Part shown: positions 8,989 through 16,654 of the stretch, one piece after another
Layout: every line of letters starts with the position of its first letter
Numbering within the stretch: position 1 is the stretch's first letter
Assembly (NCBI GenBank): GCA_934486875.1
Contig: CAKSPU010000003.1
Span: 1-64,000, forward strand
Direction: 5' to 3'
Length of the DNA: 64,000 bases
Source of the DNA: an uncultured Oscillospiraceae bacterium
GTDB lineage: Bacteria > Bacillota > Clostridia > Oscillospirales > Ruminococcaceae
Made by a program: the position numbers and the translations under genes
Notes under the pieces: generated by a model
Told to the model about the DNA's origin: nothing
Database searches by the model: none
What the model saw: the letters and a program-made list of their open reading frames with translations, nothing else

Positions 8989-9018
8989 ATTATACACCTT
9001 TTATGGATATTCTGTCAA
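8989..9018 (-). promoter_or_regulatory. Promoter of the EAL gene (and perhaps pfkA)
   Basis: TTGACA (9013-9018) and TATAAT (8989-8994), 18-base spacer, minus strand. Confidence 0.75.
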
Positions 9019-9163
9019 TACTGCTCTGTGAATTATCTGTTGGCATTTTGCTAACAATCAGAGCATAACACTAAAATATCAATTTGTTTTTGTCTAATAT
9101 GCTGTATACCAGTCAAGAATGTCAACTGAAACACTGACGAAACACACAAAAGAATTTACAAAA

Positions 9164-12100
9164 TCACTCAGATTCTCCCGCCATTATCGCAACAGCCTTC
9201 TGCATTATCTCAACGGGCTTGTCATTCGGCGCAAGCTTTATTGCGATAAAGGGCTTTTCCGAAGAGCCGTTTACCGAAACTCTGCCCTTGAAAGCAGCAA
9301 CGAGCGCCTGAATCTGCTCCACGGTGGCGGTCTTTACGTATATCATAAGAACGTCCTTGCGCTGGGTTATCTCCGTAATTCCTGCCCTGCCCGCCATATT
9401 TCGGGTGAGCGCCACGGTGATAAGTCCCTGGATAGCCTTCGGCGGGTCGCCGTAGCGGTCGATAAATTCGTCAAGGAGGTCAAGGCTCTCAGCCTTTGTG
9501 GAAATTGCGGCGATCTTGCGGTATGCATCAAGTCTGCCCGAAAGGCTCTCGATGTAGTCATCGGGAATGTGGGCTTCTATCCGGAGGTCAATGAGACATT
9601 CCTCGGGAGCTCTGGGAACGGGCTGTCCCGTCTCCTCCGCAATGGCTTCGTTAAGCAGCTGGAGGTACATATCATATCCCACCGCTTCCATATGACCGTG
9701 CTGCCTGCCGCCGAGGATAGAGCCTGCGCCTCTTATTTCAAGGTCACGCATAGCGACACGGAAGCCGCTGCCGAACTGGGTAAATTCTCTTATTGCGTCA
9801 AGTCGCTTTGAGGCGATCTCCGTGAGAACCTTGCCCCGTCTGAATGTGAAATATGCAAAAGCACGCCTGTTGGAGCGTCCCACACGTCCTCTCAGCTGAT
9901 AAAGCTGTGACAGTCCCAGGTGATCTGCGTCCTCGATGATAAGTGTATTTACATTGGGCACATCAACGCCCGTTTCAATGATAGTGGTGCAGACGAGAAT
10001 ATCTATCTCGTGTTCCACAAGCTCTGTCCATATGTCGGAAAGCCGTTCCTCGGACAGCTGACCGTGTGCCACGGCGATCCGTGCATCGGGGATAAGCTCC
10101 GCAATTTTTGCGGCAGTGCCTTCAATTGTCTCCACACGGTTGTGGATATAGTACACCTGACCGCCTCGCCTCAGCTCTTTCATCATTGCCTGAACGAGAA
10201 CGCCCATATTATGCTCGATAACATAGGTCTGAACGGGATATCTGTCCACAGGGGGCTCCTCGATAACGCTCATATCACGGATGCCGCTCATAGCCATATT
10301 GAGGGTACGGGGGATAGGTGTAGCCGACAGCATAAGCACGTCAACACCTGTGAACGCTTCCTTGAAGCGCTCCTTGTGAGCCACGCCGAAGCGCTGCTCC
10401 TCGTCGATTATGGCAAGCCCCAGGTCTTTGAATTTAACGTCTTTCTGCACTATCCTGTGAGTGCCGATGACCATATCCACAGTGCCGTTTTTGAGCCCTT
10501 TGAGCACCTCTTCCTGCTGCTTTTTTGTGCGAAATCTTGAAAGCAGCTCTATCTTGAAGGGGAAATGCTCAAATCGCTTTACCGCACTCTGGAAATGCTG
10601 CCACGCAAGAACGGTGGTGGGTACAAGTATTGCGCACTGCTTGCCGTCCAGCATACATTTGAATGCCGCACGGAATGCCACCTCGGTCTTTCCGAAGCCC
10701 ACGTCTCCGCAGAGCAGTCTGTCCATAGGAACGGGCTTCATCATATCCTGCTTTATCTCGTCAATGCAGCGGAGCTGGTCATCGGTCTCGGTGTAATCGA
10801 AACGTGCTTCAAAATCCTGCTGCCAGTCGTTGTCCTCGGAGAACGCATAGCCCTTTGTTTGGGCACGCTTTGCATAAAGGGCGATAAGCTCATCAGCCAT
10901 ATCCCTGACGGCTTTCTTGACCCTCGAACGGGTCTTCTGCCATTCATTTGATGAAAGCTTGTTGAGCTTTACTCCCGTATCGTCACGGGGACCTATATAT
11001 CTCGAAATAAGATCCATCTGGGTAACGGGAACATAGAGCACATCGGTGCCTGCATATTTAATGGTGATATAATCCTTTGTGATGCCCTCGAGCTCCAGCT
11101 TTCTGATGCCCTCAAATCTGCCTATTCCGTGGAGGGCGTGAACAACGAGGTCGCCTACGGAAATGTCCGCAAGGGACTTTATCTCCTCGCCCTTTTTCTT
11201 TTTCCTGAGCTTTCGCTTGGCGGTCATTGCCCTTGCCTGAGTGATAAGGGCGGTCTTTATATCGGGGTAATCATAGCCTGAGGACAGGCAGCCTGTGGTT
11301 ATGAGCACCCTGCCCTTGGCAAGAGCGCTTCCCTCCGTCATAATGTCACAGGGAATGCCCTCTTCACGGAGATCCTCCGCAATTATGGGGAGAGTTTTCT
11401 CCGAGCCTGCAAGGACAACTACAGAGTAATTCCTGCTGATAAGTGACTGCAGGTCCTCGGTGAGCTGGCGTATCTCACCGCCCCAGGGAGCGGTCTGATA
11501 AGCGGTTATTGACCAGAGCTTCTTGCATCTTAAGTCATTTGTCCTGAGAAATGTGTCCATAAGCACGCAGGGAAATTTCTGCGCTCTTGCGGATATTACC
11601 TCAAAGCCCTCAAGATAGCCCTCAAGACCCTTGCAAAGCTCTCCCTCTTCAAGAAGTATCTTTATATCCTCGTTGTGCTGCGAGAGGATATTTTTAGCCC
11701 TTTCGCAGCAGCTGTGATATTCGCTGAACAGCACAGCGCTTTCCTTTTTAAGATAATCAAAAAGCAGAGCGGGTTTGTCGTATGCAACAGTGATGTATTT
11801 GTCGATATTTGCAAGGGAAAGACCGTTCAGCGCCGCATCTGCGTCCTTTGCAAGGTTTGCCTTTACAGCGTCGGCACGTCTGCCCTTTGCTCCTGCCGCA
11901 AGCTTGTTTATCCTCTCCGCAAGCACCTCGGGGCTTTCAAACAGCACCTCGGAGGCAGGGGGGATTATAAGCTTTTCAATGCTTTCCGTTCTGCGCTGGG
12001 TCTCGGGGTCAAAATAGGAAAATGCGTCTATTTCGTCGTCCCACAGCTCCATTCTCACGGGGGCTTTCTCCTGAACGGGGAAAATGTCCGCAATAGAGCC

Positions 12101-12664
12101 TCTTATGGAAAACTGGGAGGGGCTTTCAACCTTGTCGCAGCGGGTGTAGCCTGCCCTGACGAGCCTTGCGGTCAGAGCCTTCATATCCACGGGAACATCT
12201 TTTGACAGGGTAACAGTGTTGTCCGCAAGAGCCCGGGGGGGCAGTGTTTTCTGCATAACAGCTTCCGCACCTGCGCAGACTATCCTGCAAGTGCCGTCCG
12301 CAATGTGGGAGAGCACGCCGATACGCCTGTGCTCATATTCCCTTGAAACGCTCTCCACCCTTGCAAGGGTGATGTCCTTTGCGGGATATACATATGCCGC
12401 TTCTCCGCCGTAAAGCTCGTTTATGTCATCGCAGATCTTCTTTGCCCCCGCTTCATCATCGGCAATGAGCAGCATCGGGACGCACTTATCCCCATACAGC
12501 GTCTCACTTATGAGCATAGCCAGCTGGGACTTATGAACGGAAGAAAGACCCGATACCGCAAGAGGGGAATATCCTCGGGAAAGGGTCTCACAAATATCCT
12601 TTATATCGCCCTGAGCCTTAAGGACAGGGCTTATTTTCTCGAAAAGAGAGTTCTTAGTGTTCAT
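9164..12664 (-). CDS. mfd: Transcription-repair coupling factor Mfd
   Basis: ATP-driven DNA translocase that removes RNA polymerase stalled at lesions and recruits UvrA. At 1166 residues it is full length. In order: UvrB-like N-terminal domains, the RNA polymerase-interacting domain starting near residue 505 (VGDLVVHALHGIGRFEG), helicase motif I GDVGFGKTEVAFRAA near 653, the DEEQRFG box near 753, motif VI QLRGRVGRSNR, and the C-terminal TRCF domain from about 1015. The start overlaps the upstream gene's stop by 4 bases (ATGA), so translation is coupled. The position after pth follows the order known in Bacillus. Confidence 0.97.
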   Translation of the reverse strand: MNTKNSLFEKISPVLKAQGDIKDICETLSRGYSPLAVSGLSSVHKSQLAMLISETLYGDKCVPMLLIADDEAGAKKICDDINELYGGEAAYVYPAKDITLARVESVSREYEHRRIGVLSHIADGTCRIVCAGAEAVMQKTLPPRALADNTVTLSKDVPVDMKALTARLVRAGYTRCDKVESPSQFSIRGSIADIFPVQEKAPVRMELWDDEIDAFSYFDPETQRRTESIEKLIIPPASEVLFESPEVLAERINKLAAGAKGRRADAVKANLAKDADAALNGLSLANIDKYITVAYDKPALLFDYLKKESAVLFSEYHSCCERAKNILSQHNEDIKILLEEGELCKGLEGYLEGFEVISARAQKFPCVLMDTFLRTNDLRCKKLWSITAYQTAPWGGEIRQLTEDLQSLISRNYSVVVLAGSEKTLPIIAEDLREEGIPCDIMTEGSALAKGRVLITTGCLSSGYDYPDIKTALITQARAMTAKRKLRKKKKGEEIKSLADISVGDLVVHALHGIGRFEGIRKLELEGITKDYITIKYAGTDVLYVPVTQMDLISRYIGPRDDTGVKLNKLSSNEWQKTRSRVKKAVRDMADELIALYAKRAQTKGYAFSEDNDWQQDFEARFDYTETDDQLRCIDEIKQDMMKPVPMDRLLCGDVGFGKTEVAFRAAFKCMLDGKQCAILVPTTVLAWQHFQSAVKRFEHFPFKIELLSRFRTKKQQEEVLKGLKNGTVDMVIGTHRIVQKDVKFKDLGLAIIDEEQRFGVAHKERFKEAFTGVDVLMLSATPIPRTLNMAMSGIRDMSVIEEPPVDRYPVQTYVIEHNMGVLVQAMMKELRRGGQVYYIHNRVETIEGTAAKIAELIPDARIAVAHGQLSEERLSDIWTELVEHEIDILVCTTIIETGVDVPNVNTLIIEDADHLGLSQLYQLRGRVGRSNRRAFAYFTFRRGKVLTEIASKRLDAIREFTQFGSGFRVAMRDLEIRGAGSILGGRQHGHMEAVGYDMYLQLLNEAIAEETGQPVPRAPEECLIDLRIEAHIPDDYIESLSGRLDAYRKIAAISTKAESLDLLDEFIDRYGDPPKAIQGLITVALTRNMAGRAGITEITQRKDVLMIYVKTATVEQIQALVAAFKGRVSVNGSSEKPFIAIKLAPNDKPVEIMQKAVAIMAGESE

Positions 12665-13047
12665 TCCGACACCTCTGTGCCGCTGTTTCTTGCGGCAAAT
12701 TTCCTGTAGTCCTTAAAGAGGGACACAGCGTACATCAAAACGTTCAGCCCTGCGGCAATGAGGAATGCAGAGGATCTGTCCCTCATATTCAGAGCATATA
12801 CAATGAGAAAGAGCCGTGAAACCGAGTATATCACCGATCTTTCGTCCCTGACCTTTCCCGTGATGCAGATACCTGCGGATATCATATCTGCTGCGATGAA
12901 TGCAGCTGCGGCGATAAGGAGTGCCGCACCGTTCCGGTCAAGCTTCCCCGCAGACGATACCTCGCCCGCAGCATAACCCATTGCGCAGACGGCAAATACC
13001 AGCGAGGATACTGCCGTTGCGGCGGAAAATAAAACTGTCTTTTTCAT
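12661..13047 (-). CDS. Small four-helix membrane protein, unknown function
   Basis: A 128-residue hydrophobic protein with about four membrane segments (roughly residues 5-27, 40-62, 72-86 and 91-110) and a charged C-terminal tail. I recognise no family. It sits between pth (20 bases upstream) and mfd (4-base overlap); in Bacillus that place is held by the unrelated small gene fin, so this is a positional but not a visible sequence equivalent. Its ribosome binding site is weak (GAAAGAA). Confidence 0.65.
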   Translation of the reverse strand: MKKTVLFSAATAVSSLVFAVCAMGYAAGEVSSAGKLDRNGAALLIAAAAFIAADMISAGICITGKVRDERSVIYSVSRLFLIVYALNMRDRSSAFLIAAGLNVLMYAVSLFKDYRKFAARNSGTEVSE

Positions 13048-13067
13048 AGTAGATCAAATTCTTTCTC

Positions 13068-13697
13068 TTAACTGTTGTAAAGGTTCATAGCCTTGTCGAT
13101 ATCGCCCTTCAGGATAAGCTCTGCGGCGGCGCAGGCGTGGTCTGTGGCATCGTGGAGCTTGGGGATATCCTCAGACGGAAACGTTCCCAGGACCCAGTCC
13201 GCAAGGTCATAATCCTTTGAGGGCTTCTGACCCACGCCTACCTTTATGCGAGGGAAATCCTGGGAGCCTGTAAGGTAGATTATGGATTTTATGCCGTTGT
13301 GACCTCCGTCCGAGCCTTTTCTGCGAATGCGTATCTTTCCGGGTTCAAGACTTATGTCGTCATAACATATTATCACATTTTCAATGGGTATCTTGTAGAA
13401 ATTCATCGCTTCAACAATAGCTTCGCCGCTGTTGTTCATAAATGTGGAGGGCTTCATCACAAGACATCTTTTTCCCGCAATGACCGTATCGGCGGTGAGA
13501 GACTTGAATTTGAGCCGCTTTATCTCAAAGCCGTGCTTTGCCGCAAGGGTGTCAACGGTCATAAAGCCCGCATTGTGGCGGGTGCTTTCATACTGCGCTC
13601 CCGGATTGCCGAGACCTGCGATGATGTATTCAACGGGGCCTGTGGGCTCGGGAGATTTGTTTTTGTTTATCTGGTCAAAAATATCGAAAATGCTCAT
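13068..13697 (-). CDS. pth: Peptidyl-tRNA hydrolase
   Basis: Releases tRNA from peptidyl-tRNAs that drop off the ribosome. The signature GLGNPGAQYESTRHNAGF, with the catalytic His in the RHNAG block, and the later MKPSTFMNNSG and GGHNGIKSI segments are intact. At 209 residues it carries an N-terminal extension of about 25 polar residues before the conserved core. The start is supported by AAAGGAAA. A 20-bp hairpin lies about 22 bases upstream of the start codon (13720-13768). Confidence 0.95.
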   Translation of the reverse strand: MSIFDIFDQINKNKSPEPTGPVEYIIAGLGNPGAQYESTRHNAGFMTVDTLAAKHGFEIKRLKFKSLTADTVIAGKRCLVMKPSTFMNNSGEAIVEAMNFYKIPIENVIICYDDISLEPGKIRIRRKGSDGGHNGIKSIIYLTGSQDFPRIKVGVGQKPSKDYDLADWVLGTFPSEDIPKLHDATDHACAAAELILKGDIDKAMNLYNS

Positions 13698-13719
13698 ATG
13701 AGTTTCCTTTCCTGATCGT

Positions 13720-13768
13720 CCTGCCGTTTCATATAAGGACAGGACATATCCTTATATGAAACGGTAGG
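13720..13768. repeat. Long hairpin in the pth leader
   Basis: Two 20-base arms (13720-13739 and 13749-13768) pair with a single G-T wobble around a 9-base loop. No T tract follows on either strand, so it is not a simple terminator. The base of the stem lies just before the pth ribosome binding site. Confidence 0.75.
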
Positions 13769-13795
13769 CAAATACCTGTGATATAACGCTTTATA

Positions 13796-13821
13796 GGGGC
13801 TTGTGCATCTGCATAAGCCCC
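13796..13821. repeat. Second hairpin between prs and pth
   Basis: GGGGCTT pairs with AAGCCCC, with TGCA/TGCA continuing inside the stem. No T tract. Together with the hairpin at 13853-13872 it makes a structured 200-base intercistronic region. Confidence 0.5.
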
Positions 13822-13844
13822 GTTCAAGACGTTTTGCATAACAA

Positions 13845-13872
13845 GGGCTGCCGCCGTAAACGGTGCAGCCCG
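13845..13872 (-). terminator. Weak terminator-like hairpin after prs
   Basis: GGGCTGC pairs with GCAGCCC, with a short inner CCG/CGG stem. The downstream stretch on the minus strand is TTGTTATG, a poor T tract, so some read-through into pth is expected. Confidence 0.5.
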
Positions 13873-13910
13873 ATGATGCTATGTAGGTTTACTGATATAT
13901 TAAGCTAATA

Positions 13911-14873
13911 TCAGTTATTGAAAAGAGGAGAGATAGGGCTGTCCTCGTAAATTCTCTGGATAGCCTGAGCGAATACGGGAGCAACGGGAAGAACAGTGAT
14001 CTTGTCGATCCTCTTCTCCTCGGGGAGAGCGATGGTGTCGAGAAGAACCACTTCCTTGATAACGCTGTCCTGAATGCGCTGGATAGCGGGGCCTGAGAGA
14101 ACGCCGTGGGTAGCGCAGGCTGTAACGGACTTAGCTCCGCCCTTTTCCATAATAGCTTTAGCGGCATTGCAGAGTGTGCCTGCTGTGTCGATCATATCGT
14201 CAACGAGGATAACATCCTTGTCCTTAACGTCGCCGATGATGTTCATAACCTCGCATACGTTAGCCTTCTGGCGGCGCTTGTCAACGATAGCGAGAGGAGC
14301 GTCAAATCTTGCGGCAAAGTTTCTTGCTCTTGTAACGGAGCCTAAGTCGGGGGAAACAACAACGGTGTTGTCTCTGATGTCCCTGAACTTCTCGATGAAG
14401 TAGGGAACGAGAATGGGCACACCGAGGAGGTGGTCAACAGGGATATTGAAGAAGCCCTGTATCTGAGCGCAGTGGAGATCCATAGAAAGAACTCTGTCAG
14501 CGCCTGCAACAGTGAGGAGGTCGGCAACGAGCTTTGCGGAAATGGGATCTCTTGCCTTAGCCTTTCTGTCCTGACGTGCATAGCCCATATAAGGGATAAC
14601 GGCAGTGATACGGCCTGCGGAAGCTCTCTTGAAAGCGTCGATCATAATGAGAAGCTCCATCATATTGTCGTTAACTGGTGTGCTTGTGGACTGCACAACG
14701 AAAACGTCGGAACCTCTTACGCTTTCCTTGATGGAAACGCTGATCTCACCGTCGGAAAATGTCACTACCTCAGACTGACCGAGAGGCTTGCCGAGCTCTC
14801 TTGCGATCTCTTCGGCAACCTTGGGGTTGGAGTTTGCAGTGAAGATCTTGATGTCCTTGCCGTGAATATTCAT
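13911..14873 (-). CDS. prs: Ribose-phosphate pyrophosphokinase
   Basis: Makes PRPP from ribose 5-phosphate and ATP for nucleotide, His and Trp synthesis. Family blocks visible are FTANSNPKVAEEIA, the flexible-loop start RQDRKAKARDPISAKL, the metal-binding DLHCAQIQGFF, and the PRPP loop ILVDDMIDTAGT. Length 320 matches class I bacterial enzymes. The start is preceded by AAAGGAG. It follows glmU by about 70 bases, the gcaD-prs pairing known in Bacillus, joining cell wall sugar and nucleotide precursor supply. Confidence 0.96.
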   Translation of the reverse strand: MNIHGKDIKIFTANSNPKVAEEIARELGKPLGQSEVVTFSDGEISVSIKESVRGSDVFVVQSTSTPVNDNMMELLIMIDAFKRASAGRITAVIPYMGYARQDRKAKARDPISAKLVADLLTVAGADRVLSMDLHCAQIQGFFNIPVDHLLGVPILVPYFIEKFRDIRDNTVVVSPDLGSVTRARNFAARFDAPLAIVDKRRQKANVCEVMNIIGDVKDKDVILVDDMIDTAGTLCNAAKAIMEKGGAKSVTACATHGVLSGPAIQRIQDSVIKEVVLLDTIALPEEKRIDKITVLPVAPVFAQAIQRIYEDSPISPLFNN

Positions 14874-14940
14874 TATTTCTTCTCCTTTGATTTATATAAA
14901 TTTCCTGAAAATAAGGACGTTTATAATGCTCCTTGGCGGA

Positions 14941-16338
14941 TCATTTTCTGTGATTTTTTTCTATCCTGCCTCTGAGCTTTCTTGCGCCGTAGCCCTCGAT
15001 TATCCTTGCCTGTCCCCGCTCAATGGCAAGTGCGCCGTCGGGAACGTCTTTCGTAATTGTAGAGCCTGCGCCTGTGTATGCACCGTTTCCTATTTTAACT
15101 GGTGCAACGAGATTTGTGTTGCAGCCGATGAATGCATCGTCACCGATAGTTGTGCGGTACTTATTTTCACCGTCATAGTTTGATGTGACCGTTCCGCAGC
15201 CGAAGTTCACTCCGCTTCCAACATCGCTGTCGCCCACATAGGTAAGGTGCGAAACAGCGGTATTCTCACCGATAACGGAGTTCTTGACCTCAACGAAATC
15301 GCCTATCTTAACGCCCTTGCATATCCTGCTTCCGGGGCGTATCTGAACGAATGGACCTATCTTGACATTATCCTCGATAACGCTGTCATACGCCTGAACG
15401 GAATTTAGCACAGTGCCGTTTCCGACTTCGCAGTTTTCGATGATGCAGTTGGGACCGATAACGCAGTTTTCGCCGATTACGGTGTTTCCTTTCAGGATAA
15501 CTCCCTGAAGTATCGCTGCACCCCTGCCCACCTTCACATCTCTGCCAATAGTAACGCCGTCGGTGCAGGTAAATTCCACGCCGTCATTCATCAACCTGTC
15601 TATTATAGCAAATCTTGCCGTATTATTCAATAACAAAAGACCTTTTCTGTCATTTGCACCTAAAACTGTGTCGGGATTTGAAGAAATATATGCATCTGCA
15701 CGAAATTTTGCATTGATAAGAATGAAAACCGAGTCGGTGAGATAATATTCTCCCTGAGAATTGTTGGGCTTTATCTCGCCGAGAGCGAAGATGAGCTTCT
15801 CGGTGTCGAACCAGTATGCGCCTGAGTTTATCTCTCTGATATTCTTCTGCTCGGCGGTTGCGTCCTTTTCCTCAACGATGCCGCTTATGCCGTCTTGTGT
15901 GCGGATTATCCTGCCGTAGCCGTAAGGATCATCGACCTCCGAGGTGATCACCGTAACGGCATTGCCCTTTTCTTCGTGAAGAGCGTGTGCGCCGAGAACA
16001 GTGTCCCTGTCGATAAAGGGAGCGTCGCCGTTTAAGATGAGAACATCGCTGTCCTTTCGCTCGCTCAGCCAGTCAAGAGCCATCATAACGGCGTGACCCG
16101 TGCCCATTCTCTGGGGCTGGAAGACGGTGTGATACTTTCCGTCAAGGTGCTTTTCGATGACTTCGCTGTTAAAGCCCGTTACCACGCAGATATCGGATAT
16201 CCCCGCTTCCTCGCAGGCTCTTGTCACCCAGTCCAGCATAGGCATATCAAGAACTCTGAACATAGGCTTTGGGAGATCGGACTTCATTCTCTTGCCCTGA
16301 CCGCCCGCTAAAATTATTGCACAGGTCTTTTTACTCAT
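14941..16338 (-). CDS. glmU: Bifunctional N-acetylglucosamine-1-phosphate uridyltransferase / glucosamine-1-phosphate acetyltransferase
   Basis: Makes UDP-GlcNAc for peptidoglycan in two steps. The N-terminal half has the nucleotidyltransferase loop LAGGQGKRMKSDLPK, GTGHAVMMA and LNGDAPF. The C-terminal half is a left-handed beta helix of hexapeptide repeats (GENCVIGPNCIIEN and following), with the acetyl-CoA site near the end. The start is the ATG at 16338, after GGGAGAA; 33 in-frame codons further upstream are AT-rich leader containing the promoter region. The protein is 465 residues, the normal size. Confidence 0.95.
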   Translation of the reverse strand: MSKKTCAIILAGGQGKRMKSDLPKPMFRVLDMPMLDWVTRACEEAGISDICVVTGFNSEVIEKHLDGKYHTVFQPQRMGTGHAVMMALDWLSERKDSDVLILNGDAPFIDRDTVLGAHALHEEKGNAVTVITSEVDDPYGYGRIIRTQDGISGIVEEKDATAEQKNIREINSGAYWFDTEKLIFALGEIKPNNSQGEYYLTDSVFILINAKFRADAYISSNPDTVLGANDRKGLLLLNNTARFAIIDRLMNDGVEFTCTDGVTIGRDVKVGRGAAILQGVILKGNTVIGENCVIGPNCIIENCEVGNGTVLNSVQAYDSVIEDNVKIGPFVQIRPGSRICKGVKIGDFVEVKNSVIGENTAVSHLTYVGDSDVGSGVNFGCGTVTSNYDGENKYRTTIGDDAFIGCNTNLVAPVKIGNGAYTGAGSTITKDVPDGALAIERGQARIIEGYGARKLRGRIEKNHRK

Positions 16339-16414
16339 AGTATAAATTCTCCCGTATATAAATATTTGTATAATCCGGTACTTTGAAATATTTCTCTTTA
16401 AATTATTATGCCAC

Positions 16415-16443
16415 AGTAAAATGAATTTTTCAAGCACATTTTA
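16415..16443 (-). promoter_or_regulatory. Promoter of glmU-prs
   Basis: TTGAAA (16438-16443) and CATAAT (16415-16420) with a 17-base spacer on the minus strand, about 75 bases before glmU. Confidence 0.65.
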
Positions 16444-16549
16444 CATATATTGCTCACGGATTTTCGCAAAGTTTTTCGATTTGGTCAAAATAGCCAAAAA
16501 TAAGGCACATTTTTTCTTGTATTCAACAGTAGAAAAGTTAACAGCTTTC

Positions 16550-16558
16550 TGTTATAAT
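16550..16558 (+). promoter_or_regulatory. Extended -10 promoter of ppdK
   Basis: TGTTATAAT forms an extended -10 element; the -35 region is poor. The leader is about 90 bases and ends in a strong GGAGG site. Confidence 0.6.
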
Positions 16559-16654
16559 ATATTTAGCGTCACGTATAATAATGCTGTGTCCCTGTCGGAA
16601 CTGCGGCATTGCCGGTGCGTGAGAAAAAAACAAAAATAACGGAGGTAATATCCA

